Of a stretch of 64,000 nt of DNA, positions 36,084 through 47,332 are shown piece after piece. A program made the translations under genes and the position numbers. The notes below the pieces were generated by a model, which did not search any database, was not told the origin of the DNA, and saw only the letters and a list, made by a program, of their open reading frames with translations. How positions within the stretch are numbered: position 1 is the first letter of the stretch; the number at the start of each line of letters is the position of its first letter. This stretch comes from Apteryx mantelli. Its lineage: Eukaryota > Chordata > Aves > Apterygiformes > Apterygidae. The stretch is taken from assembly GCF_036417845.1 (NCBI RefSeq), contig NC_089981.1, positions 3,055,501 to 3,119,500 of the forward strand. Direction: 5' to 3'.

Positions 36084-38934
36084 TGAGCATGACTCTCAAG
36101 TAGTGTGACACATCCCTGCAGTGAAACGGGCTGATAGGGTTAATGCAAGAAATTCAGCCAAATAGAGAGCTGGGGCCAAAGCTGACTGCATGGTCTCTTG
36201 TACACTTTCCATGTCATCCGTCATGTCAGAGGTAATCCCCAACAGGCCACTCACTCTCTTTCTTCTTAAAAGAACAGATGTGATCTGAGAGGGGAAGTAA
36301 TATGCTAATGCTACTTAAGATGACACAATTACATGAAACTTAGAAGTACAGATACTATTTTTCTGCTTTTCCTGTTCAGCTTTGTAAAGTGCGAGTACAT
36401 CCGCCCTGGCAGTTAACTGGTCAGGAATCTGGACTGTTATGAGCTGCTGCTTATCCCTTCCTGGGGATTTTTCTCAGCTGTGTAAGGATACAAGGATATG
36501 GAAGAGCAGGGAGGAGAGTGCTGGAGGGTGAGGGAGGGAGAGAGGCAGTGGAGCAGTAAACACAGAAGGAAGCAGAGATTTGGGCCAGCAGTCCTTCACA
36601 TTTTTCCCCAAGAAACCCTGCAGTCTGTATTGCATCCTTATGGAAACTGGCCTAAAGCGGGTTGGCCACACACTCCCTATATATATATCTCAAGAACTCA
36701 TCGTAATTCTTACTGGAAGTTTCCTCTTGGCTACCCGCATTCAGAACGCCCTTTCCAGGAAAAGCAGCCAAATCCTATCAGGGGTTGTCCTTTCTAGGCT
36801 GTGCAAGGTTGGACACCAACTTAACCTTACATTTTCTGAACACTAGATGGTTTCCGAGCTCATCAGGATTACCGTTCTTTTGAAACTGATCTCTAACAGG
36901 AAATAGCCTGCTAAAGACCATATCTCAGGAGAGAGATACTATCAAAAACCGTTTTTACCTGTTGTAGACAGAGTGCAGTCCAAACACATTTGTTAGCATG
37001 AAAATTAGAACCCTTGTACAAATTATACATATGCAAAGAGGAATTAGGGACACATTTGTCCAACAATTTTAAAAAGAACTGATGCTTTTTGTCATGTTCT
37101 GACATAGTGAATTGATCCCTGCAGCTCAAACCTGTCTCTGTCAGAGGCAAGGACTCCTTACAAAGCTTTCTTTGCTGGTGTTTCTGTCCCTGCTTTTCGC
37201 CTTCCTCTCCCATCCCTTAAGCAACCTTGTCACTTGGAAAGCTAGTATTTCCCAGCTGCATGATAGCTGGAATTTGTCCCCTCAACATCCCTCAGGACTT
37301 TTTGTGAAGAGGTCGCTCTACACCAGCTCAAACTGAAGGAGAATTGAGCTCACAAAGTCTGGTTTTGTCTGAACATGGAGCAAGTTTCAGGGCATTCAGC
37401 CATGCTCTTGACTTCTAATCCTCTCTGTGTAGAGGAAATGACTCATGGAAAGAAATTTCAGGAGACAAACAGGGCAAAAAAAAAAAAAAAAAGTATTTAG
37501 CTGACAGAGATTCCTATTTTGTATAGATTGTTTCTGTCCTGGTAATCAGATGAATATTAGCACCCACTTAATTGTGAGATTTGTTGTTGTTGTCGTTGTT
37601 GTTCTCTGCTCTTCATGGATCTTGTGCACATTTGGTAATATATTTTCTCCATCTGAAAATCCATCTGATTTTCTCAGTCCATTTTGCATTTTCTGGAGCT
37701 GCCTTAGGATGCGTTTCCGTTATAGCTGTGCTTTGCATTAGAGTAGCAACATATGCATCACCCATTTTGTGGGATGTTCCTGACAAAGAAAAGGGATCTG
37801 AGAAGAACCGAGAATACCCATCATACAATGTGTGGTGGAGGGAATACTATTAAAACTACTGTCAAAGAGAACCCTAAATATAAGGCAAATCATAATGAAA
37901 AGAAATAAAGGGAAAACAAAAGGAAAAGGAAATGGTGACTGGACCAGGTAAATACTTTTTTATGTAAGACACAGGAAAAATCTTTGCTGAAAGATTCAGT
38001 GTGGGCTGAAAAAGGACAAAAAAAAGCCAAGGTTATTTGAGAAGAGCTAATTCCAGCCATGCTAGTCTGGTATTACACAGCTGCACTTGCTCTTTGGCAA
38101 GGGAATAACATGTCCTGCAGTGATTTCAGAGGGAGCAGGACCAGTCCCTATGTGATTCAATGAACTACATATGAGGATTTAGCATGCTTGGCATACTCCC
38201 TTGCAGCTGGCCTGCCCAAGTGGATCTTTTGTCATGCAAACAATTTATAGCATCCCCGTTACCCAATTCCACCCTGTAACATGTTTGATCTGTGCCCCAA
38301 GATGGCTCTTCATGTTCCACCTTTACCATACCGGCCTCAGTCCATCCTGTGCTTAATAAACTCCAGGCCTCAAGTGCTCCTCCCGTGCCATGCTCCTGAC
38401 CTCATCAGACATTTGTGCTTGGGTAAACACCTGGCTGTTGGTCACAGCTTCTTATGGCTGCCTTGGTCCACACAAGAGCAAGGCTTTCATGTGAACTGCG
38501 TTTGTGTGAGCTCCAGCAAGGTGCAGAGGTATTACCTAAACCTACACATTCCCCCCGAGACTATCACAAGAAACAGCAATGTTTCTACTAGTTATGGTCA
38601 TTTTCTCTTCTCTTGCATTGTTCAAGAAAACTTCATTTAGAGATAAAATAAATGTAAAGTATTTAGGGTGGGAAGGATTTATCTTTAGTCTTGGTAAAAG
38701 CTAAGGGTAGGATTTAGGTCACCAGACTTTGGGTCCTCACACTGTAGGTGTGCCAGGTGCCTAGGATCCCACTACAACCATGGAGATCCAGGAAATGCAG
38801 TCAGTGGAGCCAAAAGAACAACTGGATATAGAAGGAGAACAGCAGAGAGGTCTCATGGTTTCTAGTGAAATCTCTGCTAAAGCAATATTATAATTAACTG
38901 TCAAAGGGCTTCTCCAAACCTTGTTAACTGACAT
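36084..38934. other. Unduplicated spacer before the CR1
   Basis: This sequence has no other copy in the window. No gene is recognised. It contains a 17-A run (37476-37492) and a GTT-rich stretch (37580-37602). Short open frames show no recognisable domain. Confidence 0.5.
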
Positions 38935-39016
38935 GAAATGGCTTCAGGAGTACTGTTACTCCATAGAATTAAAACAAACAAAAAAGAGAAGTTTTGACCC
39001 CTGTTAGTTCTTTGAA
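38935..39016 (+). repeat. 82-bp direct repeat, left flank of CR1
   Basis: Runs from GAAATGGCTTCAGG to AGTTCTTTGAA and matches 41761-41842 with 6 mismatches in 82 positions and no gaps. It ends within a few bases of the first recognisable CR1 sequence. It is therefore best explained as one half of an unusually long target-site duplication. Confidence 0.9.
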
Positions 39017-41760
39017 CTAATGGGATAGCTCGCATGACTGGAATGCTGTCATGGATGGCTACGTGCTTTTTAGGAAAGACAGGCCAGGAAAGCGAGGTGG
39101 TGGAGTTGCTCTTTATGTGAGAGAGCAACTGGAATGTATTGAGCTGTGCCTAGGGGTGGATGAAGAGCGAGTCGAGAGCTTATGGGTAAGGATCAAAGGG
39201 CAGGCTAGCATGGGTGACACTGTTGTGGGTGTTTACTACAGGCCGCCTGATCAGGAAGAGGAAGTCGATGAGGCCTTCTACAGACAGCTGGAAGTAGCCT
39301 CACGATCCCAGGCCTTGGTTCTCATAGGGGACTTCAACCACCCTGAGATCTGCTGGAAAGACAACACAGCTAGGCACAAACAGTCCCGGAGGTTCCTGCA
39401 GAGCATTGGTGACAACTTCTTGACACAGGTGGTGGAGGAGCCAACAAGGAGAGGTGTGCTGCTGGACCTCGTACTAACAGACAAAGAAGGACTGGTGGAA
39501 GATGTGAAGGTCGGGGGCAGCCTTGGCTGCAGTGACCATGAGATGGTGGAGTTCAGGATGCTGCGAGGAGGCAGCAGGGCACTGAGTAGGATCGCAACCC
39601 TGGACTTGAGGAGAGCAAACTTTGGCCTCTTCAGGGACCTACTTGGAGGAATGCCATGGGTTAGGGCCCTAGAAGGAAGGGGTGTTCAAGAGAGCTGGTT
39701 AATATTCAAACATCACTTCCTCCAGGCTCAAGATCAGTGCATCCCTATGAGTAGGAAGTCAAGCAAAGGAGGTAGGAGACCTGAATGGATGAGCAAGGAG
39801 CTCCTGGCAAAACTCAACCAGAAGGAGGAAGTCTACAGAAAGTGGAAAGGGGGACAGGCCATTTGGGAGGAATACAGGAACATTGTCAGAGTATGCAGGG
39901 ATGCAACGAGGAAGGCTAAGACCCGTTTGGAATTAAATCTGGTGAGAGATGTCAAGGACAGCAAGAAGGGCTTCTTCAAAGACATCAGTAGCAAGAGGAA
40001 GACTAGGGAAAATGTGGGCCCTTTGCTGAATGGGGAGGGTGCCCTGGTGACGAAAGATGCAGAGAAGGCAGAGTTACTGAATGCCGCCTTTGCTTCATTC
40101 TTTCCTGCTCAGGCCAGCCCTCAGGAACCCCAGACACTGGAGGCAAGAGAGAAAGTCTGGAGAAAGGAAGACTTTCCCTTGGTGGAGGAGGATCGGGTTA
40201 GAGATCATTTAAGCAAACTTGACACCCACAGATCCATGGGCCCCAATGGGATGCACCCACGAGTGCTGAGGGAGCTGGCGGATGGTATTGCTAAGCCACT
40301 CTCCATCCTCTTTGAAAGGTCATGGAGAACAGGAGAGGTGCCTGAGGACTGGAAGAAAGCCAGTGTCACCCCGGTTTTCAAAATGGGCAAGAAGGAGGAC
40401 TCAGGCAACTACAGGCCAGTCAGCCTCACCTGCATCCCTGGAAAGGTGATGGAGCAGCTCATCCTGGAGGCCATCTCCAAGCATGTGGAGGACAAGAAGG
40501 TGATCAGGAGTAGTCAGCATGGCTTCGCCAAGGGGAAATCATGCTTAACCAATCTGATAGCCTTCTACAATGGGATGACTGTCTGGGTAGATGAGGGGAG
40601 AGCAGTGGATGTTGTCTCCCTTGACTTGAGGAAGGCTTTTGACACTGTCTCCCATAGCATCCTCATAGACAGGCTCAGGAAGTGTGGGTTAGATGAGTGG
40701 ACAGTGAGGTGGATTGAGAACTGGCTGAATGGCAGAGCTCAGAGGGTTGTGATCAGTGGTGTGGAGTCTAGTTGGAGGCCTGTAGCTAGCGGTGTCCCCC
40801 AGGGGTCAGGACTGGGTCCAGTCTTGTTCAACTTCTTCATCAATGACCTGGATGAAGGGACAGAGTGCACCCTCAGCAAGTTTGCTGACGGTACAAAACT
40901 GGGAGGAGTGGCGGATACCCCAGAGGGCTGTGCTGCCATTCAGAGAGACCTGGAGAGGCTGGAGAGATGGGCGGAGAGGAACCTCCTGAAGCTCAACAAA
41001 GGCAAGTGCAGGGTCCTGCACCTAGGGAGGAATAACCCCATGCACCAGGACAGGTTGGGGCTGACCTGTTGGAAAGCAGCTCTGCTGAGAAGGATCTGGG
41101 AGTGCTGGTGGACACCAAGTTAAGCATGAGGCAGCAATGTGCCCTTGTGGCCAAGAAGGCCAATGGTATCCTGGGGTGCATCAGGAAGAATGTTGCCAGC
41201 AGGTCGAGGGAGGTGATCCTCCCCCTCTACTCAGCCCTGGTGAGGCCACATCTGGAGTACTGCGTCCAGTTCTGGGCTCCCCAGGACAAGAGGGATGTGG
41301 CACTACTGGAGGAAGTCCAGCGAAGGGCTACAAAGATGATTAGGGGACTGGAGCATCTCTCTTAGGAGGAAAGGCTGAGAGAGCTGGGCCTGTTTAGCTT
41401 GGAGAAGAGAAGGCTGAGACGAGATCTTATTAACGTGTACAAGTATCTGAAGGGAGGGTGTCAAGAGGATGGAGCCAGACTCTTTTCAGTGGTGCCCAGC
41501 AACAGGACGCGAGGCAATGGGCACAAACTGAAACACAGACAGTTCCATCTGAACATGAGGAAAAACTTCTTCGCTGTGAGGGTGACAGAGCACTGGAACA
41601 GGTTGCCCAGAGAGGCTGTGGAGTCTCCTTCTCTGGAGATATTCAAAACCCGCCTGGATGCGATCTTGGGCAACTGCTCTAGGTGACCCTGCTTGGGCAG
41701 GGGGTTGGACTAGATGATCTCCAGAGGTCCCTTCCAACCTCAACCATTCTGTGATTCTGT
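39017..41760 (+). mobile_element. CR1 LINE retrotransposon, 5'-truncated
   Basis: A CR1 non-LTR element in plus orientation, starting inside the ORF2 endonuclease domain and continuing through reverse transcriptase to the characteristic 3' end. The 3' terminus reads CATTCTGTGATTCTGT (about 41745-41760), the tandem octamer CR1 uses instead of poly-A. ORF1, the 5' UTR and the start of ORF2 are absent, as is usual for truncated insertions. The element is exactly bracketed by the 82-bp direct repeats 38935-39016 and 41761-41842. About 2.74 kb long. Confidence 0.96.
39021..41686 (+). pseudogene. CR1 ORF2 endonuclease/reverse transcriptase, broken
   Basis: Encodes an APE-type endonuclease ([18 protein letters not shown] near 39530) followed by reverse transcriptase ([31 protein letters not shown]). 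The open frame is 690 codons from the Met at 39051, but in-frame homology starts at WDSSHDW (39021), so the N-terminus is lost. Three lesions are visible. The catalytic FADD motif is FADG (codon 40890-40892). A one-base deletion in the G run at 41055-41060 shifts frame. A TAG at 41363-41365 interrupts the continuing frame, which then runs to 41686. The element cannot mobilise itself. Confidence 0.93.
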
Positions 41761-41842
41761 GAAATGACTTCAGGAATACTGTTACCCCATAGAATTAAAA
41801 TGAACAAAAAAGAAAAGTTTTGACCCCTGTTAGTTCTTTGAA
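41761..41842 (+). repeat. 82-bp direct repeat, right flank of CR1
   Basis: Matches 38935-39016 at 76 of 82 positions without gaps and starts immediately after the CR1 3' octamers. Confidence 0.9.
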
Positions 41843-43116
41843 TGTTCTGGTGCAGACATTTTCCCTTCTTTCTCTGCTCTCAACTTAATTTCAAAAAATC
41901 AGATTTAGATCCATTCCTTTTAAATCCAGCCCTTCACTTGCTCATAAACTGTTTTAGTGTTAATTAGATCCACGCACCAGCCAACCCAGAAAGAGAGTAA
42001 TGGAGAAACAAAGGAGGGAAGGATTGAGGGCAGGAGCCAAAAATAAAAATAAAAAATAGAAAGTGTGGAGAGCTGGATGGAGAGGCAGAGAAATGCCCTT
42101 TCAGCCCTGCAGCAACAGGCAAGTGCCAGTGCCAGGAAGAGAGGTGACCCTCCCAGCAGCTACTGGGAAGACAGTGAGATAAGGTGCTGTGGCTGGGAGC
42201 TGAAAGCTTTCTCAGAAGCACTAGGGTGAGAGGCCTTGCATGGCACTGCGTAAGGGGAGCGAGGCATCCCCAGTGTGGGGCGAGACAGTGGTGGGGAAGA
42301 GATTTGGCACAGGCACAGGAGGGTGGCTGATGGCTCAGCAGGAGCTGTGTGCTGCAGCCACATAGGGAAGGGAAAAGCTCCTTACAAGCACCTTTCTCTC
42401 CACTGCCTGTACAGACAGCCTAGGGCAACTAACTCATCTGGAGATGGCCATCTTGGGCGAAAGCTGGGAGAGATGAGTTCCCCCTCCAGCCCCCTGGGGA
42501 CAGCGATGGAGAGACTCAGGGTGTAGGTGAGGAATTGGTGCTCTTCTCTACACACACAGAAGCACCACGCATCACTCCAGGACCCCTGTGTGTTGACCAG
42601 AGCAGCCGTGGCACCAGCTGAACGGTCCCCTAGGTGTTCAGGCCTGAAGGATGTTTCTATACAAGCCCAAAATAGCCAGGATGAAACTCATCCCTGCTGA
42701 GAGTGGCCTCCCAGGAGCTGCCAGAATGCACTGGAGTCCTGCAGGCTTGGCCTCAAGTCAAAGTGAGGGAAAAGACTCCCTGTAAGGTTCAGGGTCCCAA
42801 AGACATGCCCAACGTCCTGGGTCACTCTTCCTCCCTGCACTCTGCATAGCCATGCTCTGTGCACCACGTCCCCTTCCACAAGGGGGGACCACGTAATGAG
42901 AAGAGGCCCTGGCATGGTGTGCAGACAAGGATCGCTCTCACCCAGCTCCCTGGTCCCCAGCACAGCCCTGCTCGGAAGGGGCATGTCACCAGCTGAGCTG
43001 CTCCCACCTCAGTGGAGATGCCCTGGCTCTGCTGGGGGCTGAGCACTGCTGCCCACCTCCCCTCAGTCCCCTCTGCAGGCTGCCCCACCCTCCCACACCT
43101 CCTCGCCAGCAGGGAT
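41843..43116. other. Spacer between CR1 and MRGPR relic
   Basis: No gene or recognisable repeat is seen. Several overlapping open frames on both strands at 42.2-43.2 kb reflect GC-rich composition rather than coding. Confidence 0.45.
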
Positions 43117-43287
43117 TTATACAGCAGTCTCTGCAGCAGTGTCTCTGGGCACTTGGCTTCCTTCTCCGCACGTTGCTTTCTCTGCAAACGCTTGTCGGAA
43201 GGTGACTTTCCCAGAGCCATGGAGCCGGTGGTGACGGTTGCTCCTGAAGAGGAAGTAAATGACCGGGTTGGTGCTGCTGTCCCAGAG
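43117..43287 (-). pseudogene. MAS/MRGPR receptor C-terminal relic
   Basis: Reading the minus strand from 43287, the frame gives SSTNPVIYFLF, the TM7 signature of MAS-related receptors. A basic tail with KVTFRQAFAEKAT follows, then a natural stop after DTAAETAV, which resembles the ...TVTVETVV terminus of MAS1. TM1-TM6 are absent: upstream sequence runs within about 55 bases into the inverted minisatellite. It differs clearly from the MRGPR in units A and B (which has SPALYF and a KTITMPS end), so it derives from a different family member. The canonical NPxxY here is intact, unlike in A and B. Confidence 0.75.
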
Positions 43288-43343
43288 AGATGAGCCAGGG
43301 ACCATCAAAAATGGGAATTTACCAATGTTTGGCATGCAATAGT

Positions 43344-43824
43344 AATGCTTTTTCACTACTTCTCCCTTCTTCAGACAGTCTCACGATATAAGGAACACAA
43401 GAACTGTCTGTCCAAAGTTATAGCTTGACTCTTGCACTGATGCTTTGCTTCCCAGCTCCATCCATGAGCAGCTCTAGTTTCACAAGCCTTGCAGAAGATG
43501 CTCTACTGCTGCTCAGGGTCACACAGATTGAGAAATTATCAGTCCTCTTCCATAATGCCTGCTGCTGATTTCACAACCTCCCTCAACACAACTTCTCATT
43601 CCCCAAGGGTCCACTGTCACTGCAGAACCTCCCTTAGCACACTCATCACTACCGAGTGTCCTCTTCTGACCGCAAAACCTCTCCCAACACAGGTTGTCAC
43701 CATACATTGTCCCCTACTACTTCGCACAACCTGTTCCGCTGTAGGGTCTCCTTGAACTCTGTAGCCAGCCTTATGACACCTCAGCAGCCACAATTCTGCA
43801 ACCTCTCCTAGTGTTACCCTTCAA
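43344..43824 (-). repeat. Inverted copy of the duplicon minisatellite segment
   Basis: The reverse complement of 12251-12732 (and of the equivalent B segment), about 481 bp with only a few percent differences. It includes the 50-bp repeat cores and the flanking sequence with TCTCACGATATAAGG. At diagnostic sites it agrees sometimes with A and sometimes with B. This shows a recent inverted transposition or duplication of duplicon sequence into the spacer. Confidence 0.88.
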
Positions 43825-43893
43825 TAGCACCTGTTCCAACTCCTCTGGAGGTTTTGTTGACTGACAAACAATTTTCTCCATGTAACAGTCTGT

Positions 43894-44770
43894 TCAGTGC
43901 CTCATTTTGAGGACCTCCTTGGTCCTCAAGCTGTAGACTGTGGGGCTTACCATTGTATAAAACACACATATCACCTGGTCTTGGTCAGGCAAGGAGCCAG
44001 AGCTGTGGGCTGTGTAGCTGGAGTGCCAAAGGATATGGCAAAAACTATCAAGTGCACAGGATGCACAGGTGGAGAAGGCTTTGTGCCTTCCCTCGCTGAA
44101 GTGACACCCCAGGATGGCAGAGATGATGTAGATGTAGCAAAATGCGTACCTCCAGTATGACAAAGATGTCACCTAAGATGCAAAATGCTGCGAGGATGAT
44201 CTTGTTAACCCCGATGTCAGAGCAGGAGATACCACAGATCAGGGGTACCACACCACAGAAGTGACTGGTGATGCTGGAATGGCAGAAGGACACCCAAAAG
44301 GCACAGCTGCTGTGTATCATTGAGATTAGAGACCCACAAGAGTAAGAACCAAGTCACAGCTGGATGCTGAGGCTTCATGACATGACAGCTTTGAATAGCA
44401 CTGGTTTCCAGCTGGTCATATGCCATCACAGCCAGAATGAAACATTCGTTGGTGCAAAATGTAGAGAAACAATACATCTGGGCAGCACAGCCACCAAATG
44501 AGACAGCTTTGCTCTCTGCTAAGAGACTGGCCACCGTCCTGGGGGTGATGCCTGAGCAGCAGAGGTCTAAGACTGCCAAATGGCTAAGGAAAAGCTATTT
44601 GGGAGGGTGGTTTGGGGAGACAATCCTTATCAATGCAGTCAAGCCCAGATTTCCAACTACAGTCATCAGGTAAATAACTGAAAGCATTACAATGAGAGTG
44701 GGCTGTGCTTCTGCCTTGTTCATTAGATCTAGGAGGAGGAACTCAGCTACTGTGGTGTAATTTTCTGCTG
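43894..44770 (-). pseudogene. Olfactory receptor pseudogene, family-5-like
   Basis: A class II OR on the minus strand, broken in several places. Recognisable blocks in order are ENYTTVAEFLLLDL and TVVGNLGL (N-terminus/TM1, from about 44765), LFLSHLAVLDLCCSGITP (TM2), FGGCAAQMYCF and ILAVMAYD (TM3), SCAFWVSFCHSS (TM4/loop 2), CGISCSDIGVNKI (TM5), HKAFSTCAS (TM6), and CVFYTMVSPTVYSLRTKEV (TM7) to the stop at 43894. Lesions include a TAG in place of the TM2 tyrosine near 44594, frameshifts near 44330 and 44160, and loss of the initiator Met. It is unrelated at subfamily level to the ORs in units A and B. Confidence 0.87.
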
Positions 44771-45240
44771 CCGTTTTGCTCAGATATTTGTTCACATTAG
44801 GTAAGCAATCTTGTCTTGATACACTCTGGAGAACAACTGGCAAAAACCGATCATGATCATATGCTCCCACTAGCGGTGAGCAGCTTACTTCCTTTGGTCA
44901 ATGAGGACCATACTGATTTCATCCAAAATGCCATTCTGAAACGTAATCACTTGTCTGTGTTATCCCAAACCAGCTGTAACATACATTATCTACCTAGATT
45001 GTGCCAGTGTGAAGCTGGAGCACTATGAATGCCACTAAGTCACAGTCTAATAATGGTAAATACATACGTATCAATGTTCAAGAGCTGTTAGTGGGAAGTA
45101 GGCTAAATGAGACTGCAAAGAGAAGAAATAGTCTCTGACAGATCTTAAAGAGGTAGGAACATTTCCCAGTTCTTTGAATTCTTAAATCAAAATTACATAT
45201 GCTAGTGAGCATTTCAATGACTACTGTTTCCAGGGTCTGA
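44771..45240. other. Intergenic, nothing recognised
   Basis: AT-rich sequence between the OR pseudogene and the C-rich repeat. No gene or repeat family seen. Confidence 0.4.
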
Positions 45241-45760
45241 GGGCACTAACAGGCCTTAATGGGCCTGATCATCCTTGCCTGAGGCAGCCACTTGCACCTC
45301 CTGCCCCATGAGCCCAGGAGCCCCATTTAAGCTCAACCCTGGGCCTTCAGTTTCTGTCTGAGCTTCCCTAGAGGAGCATTGATCTCCAGCTCAGCTCAGC
45401 TCAGCTCAGCTCAGCTCAGCGTGCAGACTCCATTGCTCTGGACCCTGCCCTGTGGACTGACTTCCCAGCTTGACCTGGACCTATCTTGTCACTTTGGGCC
45501 TGCCCAGTAGGCACTGGACTCTCTCTGTCCCTGGTTACCCTCACCAGGCCTGATCCTGGCTCTGACCCACAGGCTGACTTCTCAGCTTGACCTCATACCT
45601 GCTTCATCACCAGGAACTCTCCTGGTCATCTGGACTCTTGGTTGAACTCGGCTACCATCTCCAGGTCTTCTCTGCCCACCTGGCTCAGGGCCAGAGGGAC
45701 AGGCCCTGGCTGCAGCCTCCTGAACTTATCATTCTACACATCCTGAACAGGGAAAAGGAA
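45241..45760 (+). repeat. C-rich repeat with internal ~117-bp periodicity
   Basis: A C/T-rich block unlike its AT-rich surroundings. A core reading CTGACTTCCCAGCTTGACCT (45457) recurs with minor changes at 45574, 117 bp later, followed both times by a CACTTTGGG- or CACCAGGAA-like stretch. It looks like a dispersed or decayed tandem repeat, but I cannot name the family. The embedded open frame at 45587-45805 is not convincing. Confidence 0.5.
45387..45420 (+). repeat. CAGCT pentanucleotide microsatellite
   Basis: Nearly seven perfect CAGCT copies inside the C-rich block. Confidence 0.9.
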
Positions 45761-45805
45761 GGAAAAAATGGGCACTTCTATGGCATAACTCATCTCATCA
45801 TGTAG

Positions 45806-46865
45806 CAGATGTCTAAGATATTCACATGAACCATTCTGTAAAAACACCTGTTACTTTTTTTTCCTCCCCCTCCCTATTGAGAAGAAACTAAGATGGAAGA
45901 CAGAAACGAAGGCATGCTTAAAGGTATATCTGTAGGTGAGATGAATTCCATAAGCAGCCATATGCATGCAGAGCTACTCCAGATTTATTACAAATAAACC
46001 AACTATTCCTTCAGTGCCTTACTTATAACTGTGATACTAATATTTTTTTAATTCAGAAAAGGATATTAAAGTCCGCTGGTTGGATTCCAACTGTTTCCAG
46101 TCAACTTGATGGCATTCTTCTAGACAAATGTCTGATAGAAAACACTCTTTGATTAATTCTGCTCGTTCCTGCACCAAACCAAGCTCCATTCTCACTCATA
46201 ACAAACTGACTGTCTGACTAGTAGGTACATGGAGGTATGAATTCATGAGCTGACTTTTGAAGGTGTGCAGGATATACAGAGTTACCTGTGAAGACAGAAA
46301 TGGATGGTCAGCATCTCTGGGGAAAATAAGGTTTCAAATGCATTTGTCTGCATGGGATTACAATGATATTCCAGAGTAGATGTCAACTGCACTTAAACTC
46401 CAGGACTATGAAAAGAGTTAAATGCATATCCATTTTCACTTATCATGTCTTTATTAAACCAAAGGTAAGTAACTGCAATTTGTTTGCACAGAAGAATACA
46501 TCACTACTATCTTCTGCTGCTGTATCAATTCTATCAATGAATTGGACATACAAGCCACAAAGAACACGTGTGAAAATGAGGCTATTCTAGGATTCCTAGA
46601 CTGTAACCTTCTAGTTCCACATTGTCCTGAAATGATGTTTTGCTAAATTTCAGTCTACTTTTAAATAGAAACAGACTTTATCTATCTCTGTTATTTCTGT
46701 TTTGTGTAACAGAGATGGTCTCTTTCCAAAATGTTGGGAAGATTTGGATTTATTCCACTCTTGGTAATACCCAGCACTCTGAAAAAGAAGGAGAACAGGC
46801 TTTTGTCTATCTGGTTAACGATGGAGCTTCTATATGTGTGTATAGACATCTGGAGATCAAGGGTC
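45806..46865. other. Intergenic, nothing recognised
   Basis: AT-rich sequence with only short open frames; no gene, RNA or repeat family recognised. Confidence 0.4.
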
Positions 46866-46943
46866 ATATGGCTCAGATATCTTTCTCAGCTCCAATATTT
46901 CAGGATACATGAGAAAGTAACCAGGTTATAATTACACTCACTG
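46866..46943 (+). repeat. 78-bp direct repeat, left copy
   Basis: Runs from ATATGGCTCAGATATC to ACACTCACTG and matches 47255-47332 at 76 of 78 positions without gaps. Confidence 0.92.
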
Positions 46944-47254
46944 GATCATACAAGAACTTCCAAAGTGAACACAGATGTTACTTCCCAGTTGAGAAAGCAA
47001 GCAACTCCACCTGTGTTGAAATCCAGTATTATAGCAGGCAGGATTAAGCAGTGGGTGTAAGAAAATGAATGGCCATCCTTCATAGCAAAGAAACTAGAGA
47101 TGGGAAATAGATCTTTCAGCTACTAATTTCTAAGGCCAGGAAAACGCAAATTTCATACTAACCAGTGCAACTAGTAAATTCCCTCCTACACAATGTAAGA
47201 GTTAGAAAAAAGAAGAAGAGAAGTACTTTTTTTTTAATTTGATCTTAGTATGTA

Positions 47255-47332
47255 ATATGGCTCAGATATCTTTCTCAGCTCCAATATTTCAGGATACATG
47301 AGAAAGTAACCGGGTTCTAATTACACTCACTG
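47255..47332 (+). repeat. 78-bp direct repeat, right copy
   Basis: Second copy of 46866-46943. The 311 bp between the copies (46944-47254) are unique in this window and end in a T-rich stretch (47227-47240). No element family is recognised in the intervening sequence. Confidence 0.92.

Noticed and set aside
42822-43293. Several overlapping 60-130-codon frames in the 42.2-43.3 kb region
   Set aside because: These are GC-rich overlapping frames on both strands. Only the MRGPR tail at 43117-43287 shows family similarity.
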